A stretch of DNA of 64,000 nt from Cohnella hashimotonis (lineage in GTDB: Bacteria; Bacillota; Bacilli; Paenibacillales; Paenibacillaceae). The position numbers were made by a program, and so were the translations under genes. Shown here piece after piece: positions 34,085 through 44,030 of the stretch. Below the pieces are notes generated by a model, which was not told the DNA's origin, did not search any database, and was given only the letters and a program-made list of their open reading frames with translations. Position 1 is the first letter of the stretch. Every line of letters begins with the position of its first letter. The DNA lies in contig NZ_JAGRPV010000001.1 of the NCBI RefSeq assembly GCF_030014955.1, forward strand, positions 1,550,001-1,614,000, in the 5' to 3' direction.

Positions 34085-35635
34085 ATGTCGATCCGCATCA
34101 GGCTCTTGCTGTCTTATCTGGCGATGCTGATCATCCCGCTCATCCTGATCGGCATCTCCTTCCTGGTGATCGTCGTCTCTGCGGTCGGCGATCTGAAGTC
34201 GGTGTTCACGCTGGATACCGGAGACGGCAATCCGCTCGCGGCGATCATGGGCGAAGAGTCAAGCATCGCATCGGATATCCGGACGCGAATCGCCGGCGAC
34301 CCCGACTCCTTGCGTGACCCTTCCCTGATGAAGGCGTACGACGATCGGCTGCAGAAGATCAACATGGGATTGATCGTCCGCTTGGACGATCGGGTCGAAT
34401 ATATCTCGCCGGACCTGAAGGAGACGAGGGTCGCTTCCAATCTGCCGCCCTTCGGCACTGAAGTCCGCTGGATGGAAGGCCACGATATCGGCAACGGCAG
34501 CTGGATGCTGGACCGTCAGTATAACGTCGTCTTCCAGGACGGCTCCAAAGGCAGCTTTTATATGCTGCTGAACTTGGATTTTCTGGGCTGGCTCGCGGAG
34601 CGCATTTCCAAGCCCTTTTTACTCGCGCTCCTGATTATCCTGGTGGTGGTCAACGGCATATTGACGTATTTCGTTTCCCGCAGCATCATTCGCCCGCTTC
34701 GTTCCCTGCGGCGAGCCGCAGAGGAGATCAAGGAGGGCAATCTGTCCCACCCGGTCCGCCCCGAATCGCGGGACGAGATCGGCGAGCTTGCGGCCGCATT
34801 CGAGGAGATGCGGATCAAGCTGAAGGATTCGGTCGACCTGCAGCTGCAGTACGAGGACAATCGCAGCAGTCTAATTTCGAACATTTCCCACGATTTGAAA
34901 TCTCCGGTCGCCGCGATTCGGGGCTACGTCGAGGGCATCATGGACGGCGTCACGCATACGCCCGAGATGCTGGACAGCTACATCAAGACAATTCACCGAA
35001 AAACGGTCCAAATGGACCGTCTGATCGACGAACTGTTCCTGTTCTCGAAGCTGGACCTGAAGCGGCTGCCGTTTCACTTTGAAGAAGTGACGCTGGACGA
35101 CTATCTGTCGGATTGCGCCGAAGAGCTCCAGTTGGACGCGGAAAAGCGCGGCGTGAAGCTGATCTACGAGCCGCCCGCGCTAGCGGAGCCGGCCGTCGTC
35201 GTGGCCGACCGCGAGAAGCTGAAGCGCGTGTTCGTCAATATCGTCGAGAACGCGGTGAAGTACGCCGACAAGGCGGACGCGGCCATATGGATCGGATTTA
35301 TCGAAGAAGACGGGTATTACAAGATCGGGATCCGCGACAACGGGAAGGGCATCTCCGCGGAATCCTTGCCTCATATCTTCGAACGGTTCTACAGGGCGGA
35401 CGCGGCCCGCAACGTGGATACGGGCGGCAGCGGACTCGGCCTCGCGATCGCGCAACAGATCGTCGAGGAGCACGGCGGCAGACTGACGGCGACGAGCGAG
35501 CTAGGGGCGGGCACGTTGATCACGATCTCGCTTAAGAAATGGACAGGAAGGGGGGCGCCGGATGAAACGCATCCTGATCGTCGAGGACGATCTCAGCATG
35601 GCAGAGCTCGTACGGGATTATCTCGCGATTCATAA
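34085..35635 (+). CDS. sensor histidine kinase with HAMP domain
   Basis: 516 residues from ATG 34085, which is 7 nt after TAGGAG; a nearer ATG at 34079 is too close. Helix 1 (LLLSYLAMLIIPLILIGISF), extracytoplasmic domain of about 150 residues, helix 2 (FLLALLIILVVVNGILTYFV), HAMP, dimerisation domain with H269 in ISNISHDLKSPVAAIRGY, and HATPase with N-box VFVNIVENAVKYA and G-box DNGKGISAE. The last 25 residues run 74 bp into the regulator gene in another phase. It forms an OmpR-type two-component pair with the next gene. Confidence 0.92.
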   Translation: MSIRIRLLLSYLAMLIIPLILIGISFLVIVVSAVGDLKSVFTLDTGDGNPLAAIMGEESSIASDIRTRIAGDPDSLRDPSLMKAYDDRLQKINMGLIVRLDDRVEYISPDLKETRVASNLPPFGTEVRWMEGHDIGNGSWMLDRQYNVVFQDGSKGSFYMLLNLDFLGWLAERISKPFLLALLIILVVVNGILTYFVSRSIIRPLRSLRRAAEEIKEGNLSHPVRPESRDEIGELAAAFEEMRIKLKDSVDLQLQYEDNRSSLISNISHDLKSPVAAIRGYVEGIMDGVTHTPEMLDSYIKTIHRKTVQMDRLIDELFLFSKLDLKRLPFHFEEVTLDDYLSDCAEELQLDAEKRGVKLIYEPPALAEPAVVVADREKLKRVFVNIVENAVKYADKADAAIWIGFIEEDGYYKIGIRDNGKGISAESLPHIFERFYRADAARNVDTGGSGLGLAIAQQIVEEHGGRLTATSELGAGTLITISLKKWTGRGAPDETHPDRRGRSQHGRARTGLSRDS

Positions 35636-36248
35636 CTATGAACCGCATATCGAGACCAGCGGCGACCGGGGGTTGAAGCGGGCGCTCGAAGGCAAATTCG
35701 ACCTGGTCCTGCTCGACCTGATGCTGCCGGGGATGGACGGCTTCGAGATTTGCCGCCGATTGCGCAGCGAGCTCGATATCCCGATCCTCATGGTCTCCTC
35801 CAAGAAGGAGGACATCGACAAGATCCGAGGACTCGGGCTCGGCGCGGACGACTACGTCGTCAAGCCGTTCAGCCCGAGCGAGCTGGTGGCGCGCGTGAAC
35901 GCGCACCTCGCCAGGTACGAGCGCCTGTCGGGTGGCGGCCAGAAGCGGGAGGAGATCCGCATCCGCGGCCTGCTCATCGACAAAGCCTCGCGCCGCGTCT
36001 TTGTTAACGACAAAGAGGTCGCGTTCACGACGAAGGAGTTCGATCTGCTCGCGTACCTCGCCTCCAATCCGAACCGCGTATTCAGCAAGGAGCAGCTGTA
36101 CGAACAAATCTGGGGCATGGACTCGCTCGGCGACCTGCCTACGGTCACGGTGCACATCCGCAAGATCCGGGAGAAAATCGAGATCGATTCCTCCCGGTCG
36201 CAATACATCGATACGATATGGGGAGCCGGCTACCGCTTCCAGGTTTAA
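35562..36248 (+). CDS. OmpR-family response regulator
   Basis: 228 residues. Receiver with D9/D10, phosphoacceptor D52 (LLDLMLPGMDG) and K101 (VVKPFSPSE); winged-helix DNA-binding domain at about 130-227 (EVAFTTKEFDLLAYLASNPN ... TVHIRKIREKIEID ... GAGYRFQV). It overlaps the kinase gene by 74 bp. The module of secreted protein, ABC exporter, kinase and regulator resembles self-regulating envelope-stress or antibiotic-detoxification systems. Confidence 0.95.
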   Translation: MKRILIVEDDLSMAELVRDYLAIHNYEPHIETSGDRGLKRALEGKFDLVLLDLMLPGMDGFEICRRLRSELDIPILMVSSKKEDIDKIRGLGLGADDYVVKPFSPSELVARVNAHLARYERLSGGGQKREEIRIRGLLIDKASRRVFVNDKEVAFTTKEFDLLAYLASNPNRVFSKEQLYEQIWGMDSLGDLPTVTVHIRKIREKIEIDSSRSQYIDTIWGAGYRFQV

Positions 36249-36282
36249 AGGAACGGAATGAGAACGCGGCCGGGCAGCGAGG

Positions 36283-37410
36283 TCAGGCGCGATGCCGGCA
36301 CATTTCCGCGCACATGAGGATGAACGCGCCTGCGCCGTGCAGATCGTTCTTGCTGGTCGGTCGCGCGATATAGTGGGCGTAGTCCCCAATGCCCGTGCCG
36401 ATGCAGATGCCGCCGATGACGACATGCCCGTCGCCGTCGAACGTCAGCGTATCGATCACACCCTGATAGCCCCTCCAGGCGTTCGCCATATACTTAGCGT
36501 CCAGGTAGCCCATCCGTACCGCTTTGGCGATCGCATGGACGTAGAGGGCGGTGCAGGAATTTTCAAGCCAATTGTCCGGCCGGTCCGTCTGGTCCACGAC
36601 CTGGTACCAGCGGCCGGTGGCGGCGTCCTGATACTTCGTCAGCGCGACGAGCAGGTTCTGCAGGATGGCCGTCAGCTTGGCTCTGTCGCGGTGATCCTCG
36701 GGCATGTACTCGAATATCTCCAGCAAGGCGACCGGATACCAGCCGATGGCGCGCCCCCAGAACTCCGAGGCGAGGCCGGTCTTCGGGTCCGCCCACTCGG
36801 CGGTCCGGGTCTCGTCCCAGCCGTGGTACATCAAGCCGGTGACGGGGTCGGTCGTATGCTCCGCCATGAGCAGCGCTTGGTGCGCCATCAGATCGAAGTA
36901 CGCATCGTCGCCGAACGTTCGGCCGTATTGGACGGCGATCGGGCCGCCCATGTACAGGCTGTCAAGCCACATTTGATTCGGGCAATAGTCTTTGTGCCAA
37001 AATCCCCCCGACGGATTTGTTTTCCACGATTTAATGAGCGGCACTAGCGCGTCCAGCGCTTTCTTGTAGCGTTCGTCTCGGGTTTTCTCGTACAGGTTGA
37101 ACAGGAGCACGCCGGGCTGGATGTCGTCGAGCTCCTCCAGGTTGATCTTCCGGATGCTGCCGTCCTCGCTTACATGGCTGTCCACCCAACGCTTGATGTA
37201 GTCCAGGTATTTGGAATTCCCCGTCTCCCTCCAGCATTTCTCCATGCCCGACAAAAAGACGCCTTGATGATAGTGGAACCGGTCCGGGGGGAGCTGCTCG
37301 GGCTCGAACTTGGCCATCAGCGCCTCGCAAGCCAGCTCGGCCCACTGGATCGGGGAGTAGTTATCCCGGGACCGGGACGTTTCTGCGGCTGCCGTTTGCG
37401 GCTGTTCCAT
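36283..37410 (-). CDS. GH88/GH105 unsaturated glucuronyl/galacturonyl hydrolase
   Basis: About 375 residues, cytoplasmic (no signal peptide), (alpha/alpha)6-barrel family that removes 4,5-unsaturated uronic acids from lyase products (YteR/YesR group). Family-like segments: GSIRKINLEELDDIQPGVLL, MWLDSLYMGGPIAVQYGR with the Asp used in catalysis, and SEFWGRAIGWYPVALLEIF. Start chosen at ATG 37410, 10 nt after GGAGG; ATG 37419 is nearly adjacent to it. Divergent from the AraC-type regulator gene. It would act on disaccharides made by an extracellular polysaccharide lyase. Confidence 0.9.
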   Translation of the reverse strand: MEQPQTAAAETSRSRDNYSPIQWAELACEALMAKFEPEQLPPDRFHYHQGVFLSGMEKCWRETGNSKYLDYIKRWVDSHVSEDGSIRKINLEELDDIQPGVLLFNLYEKTRDERYKKALDALVPLIKSWKTNPSGGFWHKDYCPNQMWLDSLYMGGPIAVQYGRTFGDDAYFDLMAHQALLMAEHTTDPVTGLMYHGWDETRTAEWADPKTGLASEFWGRAIGWYPVALLEIFEYMPEDHRDRAKLTAILQNLLVALTKYQDAATGRWYQVVDQTDRPDNWLENSCTALYVHAIAKAVRMGYLDAKYMANAWRGYQGVIDTLTFDGDGHVVIGGICIGTGIGDYAHYIARPTSKNDLHGAGAFILMCAEMCRHRA

Positions 37411-37450
37411 CTTGCGCATTCCTCCTTTGTGTTATAAACCTATAGTAGCA

Positions 37451-37480
37451 GCGATAAATGTTCATTTTTTGCGATTTATG
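37451..37480. promoter_or_regulatory. direct repeat with 20-bp spacing between GH105 and AraC genes
   Basis: GCGATAAATG (37451-37460) and GCGATTTATG (37471-37480) differ only at the central two bases and are exactly 20 bp apart. The position between two divergent genes, one an AraC regulator, fits a regulator-binding site controlling one or both. Confidence 0.5.
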
Positions 37481-37536
37481 CGGAATTCTTCTTATATCTT
37501 GCGGTAAAAAAGGAATGCGAAGGGCGGTGGCCGCCA

Positions 37537-38376
37537 GTGGAGGAGATCCGGTACGATAATGCGGAAGGAACCTTCACGGTTTCCCATCGGAAGGCGCCGC
37601 GGCATCATATGCCGGTTCGGCACTTTCACGGCACGTACGAGATTTTTTATTTGATGTCGGGCCGGCGGCGGTTTTTTATCCAGGACCGGACGATCGTCAT
37701 CGGCGAAGGCGACATCGTCGTTATCGCGCCGAACGTCGTGCACCGGACGACCGATACGGATAGGCCCGAGCACGAGCGGATTGTCGTGAACCTGCGCGGG
37801 GAAGACATGCTCGCGGTGAACGGCGCAAGCGCGGATATGCTGGATGCGCTGTCTGTGCGGGAGTTCGTCGTTATCTCTGTTGGCGCTTCGGCCGAACGGC
37901 ATGACCTTGACGCGCTTGCGCGGCGGATCGTGCGGGAGGTTCGCGACCGCGGGCCGGGTTTTGAGCTTTACGCGCAGACGCTTGCCATGCAGCTGCTGGT
38001 GAATTGCTTCAGGCTGGCGGGTCCGGCAGATGAGCCGCTCCGGGACGACCCGAGCCCGATGCATGCCCGAATGTCGGAGATCGTCAAGTTTATCAACGGG
38101 CATTATGCGGAGCCGCTGTCGCTGCGGATGCTGTCCGAGCGCTTTTTCGTCAGTCCCTATTACTTGAGCCGCTCCTTTAAGGAGGTAACTGGCTTTGCGT
38201 TTGTCGAATACGTCAACAGCGTCCGGGTCAAGGAGGCGAAGAAGCTGCTGGAACAGTCCACCCTTCCGGTCAATCAGATCGCGAGGAAGGCTGGCTTTCG
38301 GTCCGTCACGCATTTCGGGCGCGTGTTCAAGCTCGTCACGGGCCGCCCGCCGATGTACTACAGGAAAGGGAGATAG
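37537..38376 (+). CDS. AraC family transcriptional regulator with cupin sensor
   Basis: 279 residues from a GTG start. N-terminal cupin-like sugar-sensing domain (HHMPVRHFHGTYEIFYLMSG, with a His-rich strand typical of AraC_binding) and two C-terminal HTH units (LSLRMLSERFFVSPYYLSRSF; VNQIARKAGFRSVTHFGRVF). Divergently transcribed from the GH105 gene, which is the likely target. Ligand probably an unsaturated or oligomeric uronide, inferred from context. Confidence 0.9.
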   Translation: MEEIRYDNAEGTFTVSHRKAPRHHMPVRHFHGTYEIFYLMSGRRRFFIQDRTIVIGEGDIVVIAPNVVHRTTDTDRPEHERIVVNLRGEDMLAVNGASADMLDALSVREFVVISVGASAERHDLDALARRIVREVRDRGPGFELYAQTLAMQLLVNCFRLAGPADEPLRDDPSPMHARMSEIVKFINGHYAEPLSLRMLSERFFVSPYYLSRSFKEVTGFAFVEYVNSVRVKEAKKLLEQSTLPVNQIARKAGFRSVTHFGRVFKLVTGRPPMYYRKGR

Positions 38377-38525
38377 TCGGTTTTTGCGGTACGCAGGCCG
38401 GTTTTTCACGCGAATCTTATTGAATAAGAACAATCGTTAAATCTGCTTATTTGCCCGGTTTCCCGCTTACGTTACATTGACTAGTAGGCAAGCTCATCAA
38501 GGAATCCGGGAGGCAAAGGTACGCG

Positions 38526-39500
38526 ATGATATTCGAGAGGTTCGAGGAGAAGCACATAGAGGGCGCGTTGGCGCTGTGGAACAAGGAGCTGGGCGCCTCG
38601 TTTCCTATGCGGCCGAGACTGCTGCGGCAGAATGCGCTTGAGGATAGCCGGCTGCTGCTCAAGGGATCTTGGGCCGCACGCGATTCCAAGAACGGGACGG
38701 TCGTAGGCTTCGCGATCTCTAAAATGCCGGGCGAGGACGACGGCCGCTTCGGTCTTCGGCGAGACGCCGGGTGGATCCAGGCGCTGCTGGTCGATTCGTC
38801 GCAACGGGGGAGCGGCCTCGGGAGCGAGCTGCTGCGTCTGGCCGAAGATGCCATACGCGAAGCCGGAGCGGAGCGAGTTGCACTGGGCAACGATCTGCAT
38901 CGCCGCCTGTTCCCGGGCATACCGGGAGAACTCGCGGCGACGCGACAATGGTTCGAACGCAGGGGTTACGTTCACAGGGAAGACGTCTACGACCTGATCA
39001 AGTCGTACGGACCGGACGAGCGCGTCGCCATGCCCGCATTCGGCGGCGGCGCGTTGGCGAGAGTCGCGGGGCCGGCGGACCGGGAAGCGCTGACGGCGTT
39101 TATGGCGAGGTGCTTCCCGGGAACCTGGGATTTGCAGCATCGCGACTATTGGGAGAGGGGCGGCATGGGGCGCGAGTACGTCCTGCTTGAGAAGGACGGC
39201 GCGATCGTCGGCTTCTGCCGGATAAACGATGCGGCTTCGCCTCTGCTGGCGCAGAATGTGTACTGGGCGCCGCTATTCGAGGAGGAGCTCGGCGGCATCG
39301 GTCCGCTCGGCATCGACGAAGCGTGCAGGGGATATCGGTATGGCATCTCGATCGTGCAAGCCGCCATTCACTTCCTGACGGCGCGCGGCGTGCGGCGGAT
39401 CGTCATCGACACGACGCCGTTCGTCGAATTTTACGGCAAGCTCGGCTACGAGGTGTGGAAATCGTACGCCAAATACGATAAGGAGTTGGCCGAGGCGTAA
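38526..39500 (+). CDS. GNAT family acetyltransferase, two GNAT domains
   Basis: 324 residues. First GNAT domain at 1-160 with acetyl-CoA loop SSQRGSGLGSELLRL at about 90-104. Second domain at 170-320 with the degenerate loop EACRGYRYGISIVQAA near 265-280. Two-domain GNATs of this length occur widely in Paenibacillaceae with unknown acceptors. No close neighbour links it to a pathway. ATG follows AGGCAAAGGTACGCG. Confidence 0.85.
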   Translation: MIFERFEEKHIEGALALWNKELGASFPMRPRLLRQNALEDSRLLLKGSWAARDSKNGTVVGFAISKMPGEDDGRFGLRRDAGWIQALLVDSSQRGSGLGSELLRLAEDAIREAGAERVALGNDLHRRLFPGIPGELAATRQWFERRGYVHREDVYDLIKSYGPDERVAMPAFGGGALARVAGPADREALTAFMARCFPGTWDLQHRDYWERGGMGREYVLLEKDGAIVGFCRINDAASPLLAQNVYWAPLFEEELGGIGPLGIDEACRGYRYGISIVQAAIHFLTARGVRRIVIDTTPFVEFYGKLGYEVWKSYAKYDKELAEA

Positions 39501-39758
39501 GCGGGCGCGATCGTAAAATCGCTCCCGTGACACCGCCGCGGGAACCGGCGGATAGGGGAACCTGGTCCGCGGAGACGGAAAAATGGGCAATTTAGCATAG
39601 CAAAGTAGCGAATCGTATGTCCGGAACTCACCACCCGCGCACAGCCTTTGCAGCACCACTCTCCAGTATCTTGCGCGATTCAACGCGTCAAATCGCTTCG
39701 GCGCCGTAGGACCAGCAGGTAGACTCGTTTGCTATAGGGAATATGAGCGGCACGCACG

Positions 39759-39796
39759 TCAAACACCGTCAGGGCGATAATCCTGACGGTGTTTGA
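39759..39796. terminator. perfect 15-bp inverted repeat, terminator-like
   Basis: TCAAACACCGTCAGG and CCTGACGGTGTTTGA are perfect complements around GCGATAAT. Its inner part matches the terminator at 31412. There is no long T-run on either side, so it may be a terminator core or other structured element. Confidence 0.5.
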
Positions 39797-39929
39797 ACGT
39801 CCATCGCGCCTCGAGGCCATCAACCCGCGATTTACACTTAATTTGATGGTGCTACGCTGACTTTGAATCGCTAAATGGTCAGACTTGGAATAATAATTTT
39901 TAGACTGATCCAAATATTAAACCAGCGAC

Positions 39930-39974
39930 GGTCAAGGACCTGAAAAATAAAGTCCTGGACCACCGCCGGTTTTA
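39930..39974 (+). terminator. hairpin with short T-run
   Basis: GGTCAAGGAC pairs with GTCCTGGACC (one mismatch) around an A-rich loop, followed by ACCGCCGGTTTTATT. It could end plus-strand transcripts, or serve the convergent AraC gene in part. Confidence 0.45.
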
Positions 39975-40012
39975 TTGAACTAAAGTCTCCCGTTAGTTTA
40001 ACTCCCTCTAAA

Positions 40013-40906
40013 TCAAGTTTTCAAGCGTTTTACATCCTGTCTAGGCGGTAAGCCATACATTCGGGAATACTCGCGGCTAAATTGGGATGGACTTTCATAA
40101 CCTACCCGAAATGCTACATCTGTGGCATCTGCCCCTTCGGTTAATAGTAAACGCCGTGCCTCCTGAAGTCTTAGTTGCTTTTGAAATTGTATTGGGCTCA
40201 TCGCAGTAACTTCTTTAAAGTGTCGATGTAGCGTAGAAACACTCATATTAGCAATGTCGGCAAGTTCTTCAATTCGTTGTGATCGTGAAAAGTTGTTTGT
40301 CAGGTATAAAATTACATCGTTGATTTGATGAGCGGAACTACCCATAATCGCTATTTGCTGGAGCGCCCTTCCATGCTTACCTTGCAGAACTCGATATAGA
40401 ATTTCCTTTGTATAGAGTGGCGCGAGCAGCGGTATATCATTTGGATGATCCATTAAACGCGCTAGCCTAAGGGCTGGATCGAGTAAAGGTAGATCTATCT
40501 GGCTTACATACATACCACGCTTAGCATTTTCCTTTGAACCTTCCTCGATATTTGAGTCGCGTATAACCTCTAAAATTTGATCTGCAGTAAATTCGAGAAT
40601 ATAGCCTAAATACGGTTCATTGGGTGTAGCTTTAGTGATTTTGGCGATAACGGGTAGATGAACAGAAGAAATTAGATAATCAGATGGGCAGTATCGAAAT
40701 CGTTCCTCTCCGAGTAAAACCTCTTTCTCTCCCTGAACGACAATACAAAAAGAAGGGGTATACATTCCATGGTTAGTTACAAGCGCATTGGAATCGCGAA
40801 CAAAACGTAAGAATGGGATATCGGTTTGATAAACGCCGTCCTTTTCCGAATATCGAGTAATAATGCCGGCCAGTTCTTGTTGCTGTTTTGCAATGACTTC
40901 AGACAT
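40013..40906 (-). CDS. AraC family transcriptional regulator
   Basis: 297 residues, AT-richer than the surrounding genome. N-terminal AraC_N-type domain (NHGMYTPSFCIVVQGEKEVLLG) and C-terminal double HTH (IEELADIANMSVSTLHRHFK; ATDVAFRVGYESPSQFSREY). It is divergently transcribed from an aldo/keto reductase gene, a common pairing in which the regulator controls the oxidoreductase. Ligand unknown. Confidence 0.9.
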   Translation of the reverse strand: MSEVIAKQQQELAGIITRYSEKDGVYQTDIPFLRFVRDSNALVTNHGMYTPSFCIVVQGEKEVLLGEERFRYCPSDYLISSVHLPVIAKITKATPNEPYLGYILEFTADQILEVIRDSNIEEGSKENAKRGMYVSQIDLPLLDPALRLARLMDHPNDIPLLAPLYTKEILYRVLQGKHGRALQQIAIMGSSAHQINDVILYLTNNFSRSQRIEELADIANMSVSTLHRHFKEVTAMSPIQFQKQLRLQEARRLLLTEGADATDVAFRVGYESPSQFSREYSRMYGLPPRQDVKRLKT

Positions 40907-40999
40907 TGGAACAATCCCCTTCTGCCTTTATTGTAGTTGAATTATAGTCGACTTCAGGAGCGTTTATAAGTGTCATGGGACGATTAGGCAAACATTTGA

Positions 41000-41986
<987 letters not shown>

Positions 41987-42007
41987 TCTCCATACTTTCC
42001 CTTAAAC

Positions 42008-42045
42008 AAAGAGCAGGTAGGCATGTCTATCGCCACCTGCTCTTT
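42008..42045 (+). terminator. rho-independent terminator after aldo/keto reductase
   Basis: AAAGAGCAGGT and ACCTGCTCTTT are perfect complements, with extra inner pairs; T's are part of the 3' arm. Confidence 0.8.
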
Positions 42046-42113
42046 AAGCTCTAACACACCGTTTGTTGAACAAATCTGCCCATTAGGAGTGTACAGTATG
42101 ATCTCTAACGACA

Positions 42114-42615
42114 TCATCTCCAACCGGCCCGCTGAAGTATCTCTGTCACAAAATCGCTTTTAGCATTCGTGTATGCCGAACGGTCGTAACTGAAGCGTTT
42201 GGCAAGTCCCAATTTTAAGTCACTGTATCTTTTGGCGTCTTCGAGATGGCCTCACAAAGCGAAAAAGTATATGTCGCTTATATTCCACATTGTCCACTGT
42301 ACATACGTACAGGTGATGCCAAACGACATCGTCGGGAGGAATAAAGGCCTCTCGTCCATTAGCCCCTAAATCACCTTCATGGACATAGCCTAGAGTTGCG
42401 AGTCTTTGGATAGCCGTGTGCACATCTTCTTGTGTAGAGACCACTACGTCCATATCGACAATAGGCTTTGCTGCTATTCCTGGAACCGATGTACTACCAA
42501 CGTGCTCAATTGTGATAATAAGGTCATTTAATACCGGGAGTACAAACTCCCTTAGCTCTTCAAATGTCCGAATCCAACCAGGGTCGTACTCAACAACTTT
42601 TAGCGTCAAGCCCAA
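42114..42615 (-). pseudogene. GrpB-family protein gene, frameshifted
   Basis: The first 120 residues from ATG 42615 are a good GrpB family (UPF0157) sequence: VEYDPGWIRTFEELRE, IEHVGSTSVPGIAAKPIVDM and VWHHLYVCTVDNVEYKRHILFR. The frame then diverges and stops at 42220. In the neighbouring phase the expected C-terminus continues (DAKRYSDLKLGLAKRFSYDR, then SAYTNAKSDFVTEIL) to a stop at 42114. A small indel near 42235-42250 thus splits the gene. GrpB proteins are nucleotidyltransferase-fold proteins of unclear function. It could be a sequencing error rather than true inactivation. Confidence 0.75.
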
Positions 42616-42890
42616 GCGATCCCCTCCAGACTATTTATCATTATATTCCGGGTAATTTGTATAATACATACAATTTTCTGAACAGCCTATTGGAACACTA
42701 GGCAGGATTATTCCCCATTTTATCATGATTCCATTGAGCAAAACTGCCCTTTAGCTAATGAAAACGACAGCTGATCTTTAGATCTGCTGCCGCTGTGTAT
42801 GCTTGTGCTACCGTCTGCCGTCAACTGAAACCTTATCTAAGTGATCTAGATGCAGGTGTTAGCCAGTTCAAATGTTTTATGTATTCAGCT

Positions 42891-43301
42891 TCAGTTCTGC
42901 TTGCTCCTAAAATACTCTGCTGTTTCATGAATTTCATCATTTTCTGAGAATAATCCTCGATCAATAAATACTTTTAATAATTCTGGGGCTACCTCTCGAG
43001 TCACTTCTAGTAATCTAATGTATTGCCATTCGTCCGCCCAATCAATACATCTAATAGCAACTTCAGAATAGTATTGTGTCAACCACTTGGGTGGTATTTT
43101 CTTCATACTGTCTCTTGCTAAAGTAATTACAGTTATGTTCTGACTCTCGCAAGCATAATTAACAAGAACCCCCAGCAAGTTCATTCCAATTTCACTTGGC
43201 ATTTGGTCGAGGGTTTTTAGACTTTCATAGGCATCCGGTAGTACTTTGTTAAGCGCTTTGCGTAACTGTAACTCGTAGGGATCAACTGATGGGCTGTCCA
43301 T
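42891..43301 (-). CDS. hypothetical protein, helical, cytoplasmic
   Basis: 136 residues, no signal peptide or membrane segment, apparently all-helical (LRKALNKVLPDAYESLKTLD; YYSEVAIRCIDWADEWQYIR). CGGAGGTG precedes the ATG by 8 nt, so it is likely a real gene. I do not recognise a family; the size and composition resemble immunity-type or repeat-helix proteins, but nothing nearby supports such a role. AT-rich like its neighbours. Confidence 0.65.
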   Translation of the reverse strand: MDSPSVDPYELQLRKALNKVLPDAYESLKTLDQMPSEIGMNLLGVLVNYACESQNITVITLARDSMKKIPPKWLTQYYSEVAIRCIDWADEWQYIRLLEVTREVAPELLKVFIDRGLFSENDEIHETAEYFRSKQN

Positions 43302-43843
43302 TATTATTCACCTCCGTAATCCACTGGTAAGACCTTGAACTGACAATTGGCGGTTTCACTGTCGTACTTGTGTTTAACGACATCAAAGCAGCTACCTTTT
43401 CCACACTCCCTTTAGGAGTAAACTTACAATAATTCTTTAATGTATGTACTTCATTGCCAACCTTTAGCTGAACTGCCTGCCGGATCCTGCCGGCAGGCAG
43501 CGTAGCTGAACCATCGATCCTCGTTAGGCATAATTTTCGAATGGTTTCTTAAATAGGTTTGTCAACGGCGCGTACCCCTGTATTTTTTCATCAGGTTAAA
43601 AACCAAGTAAGCAACACTTGTACAGAGCAAGAGAATTCTATCAAGTTTTAAATTAAGCTCGGTATTACTTCCGCTGAAAATATAATCATGGTAAAAGAAA
43701 TGATTTTCGAGCGTAAAAGAACGTCCTGAAGCATCCAATCATTTAACGTTAATGAATTGAATTTGTTGCGTTAAACTGCTCGTTAGGCTGAATGTCAGCT
43801 GCCGCTCTGCAACGGTCTATACTTTAATTTTCAGTCTCACACG
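43302..43843. other. gene-poor AT-rich spacer with one GC-rich hairpin
   Basis: No plausible gene. The only clear element is a perfect 11-bp inverted repeat at 43473-43500 (CTGCCTGCCGG / CCGGCAGGCAG, loop ATCCTG). GTTAGGC occurs twice (near 43525 and 43783), but no integron structure supports a meaning. Confidence 0.55.
43473..43500. repeat. 11-bp inverted repeat in AT-rich spacer
   Basis: CTGCCTGCCGG-ATCCTG-CCGGCAGGCAG forms a strong hairpin. No T-run follows on either strand, so it is not a standard terminator; the composition contrast suggests a small inserted element. Confidence 0.6.
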
Positions 43844-44029
43844 TTATTTCATAGAACGCCCGCGTAATCCCAGTTCCTTATACAAATGCCCGTCCAGGTA
43901 ATCGTGCAAATAAAACCGCGAGCGCAAGTAGTGCTCCGCCATATCGGCCGGCTGGAACGTTCGGAGCACCGTCTCCATGCGCGGCCGGACCTTGTCGAGT
44001 CCCGTTCGGGTGATCCGGTAGTGTCTTTT
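43844..44029 (-). pseudogene. orphan C-terminal gene fragment
   Basis: About 61 codons without a start, beginning KRHYRITRTGLDKVRPRMET and ending in a TAA at 43844; GC-rich codon use like the main genome and a protein-like amphipathic sequence (AEHYLRSRFYLHDYLDGHLY). It begins right at the stop of the membrane AraC regulator gene, as if the rest of a former gene had been removed when the two segments were joined. Family not recognised. Confidence 0.4.
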
Positions 44030-44030
44030 A

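Larger units (their letters stand above)
39501..40012. other. non-coding spacer with hairpins, start of AT-rich stretch
   Basis: No convincing gene. After a small hairpin near 39507-39530 it contains a perfect 15-bp inverted repeat at 39759-39796 and another hairpin at 39930-39974 (both listed separately). Base composition becomes AT-richer from about 39.8 kb on. Confidence 0.6.

Noticed and set aside
39680..39913. 77-codon minus-strand frame in the spacer after the GNAT gene
   Set aside because: It spans the 39759 hairpin and has no ribosome site or protein-like features.
43473..43500. Transposon end or insertion sequence
   Set aside because: Only one inverted repeat, no transposase gene remnant and no target duplication seen.
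43473..43800. Integron attC-like sites (GTTAGGC near 43525 and 43783)
   Set aside because: No complementary RYYYAAC partners at the right distance and no integrase or cassette structure.
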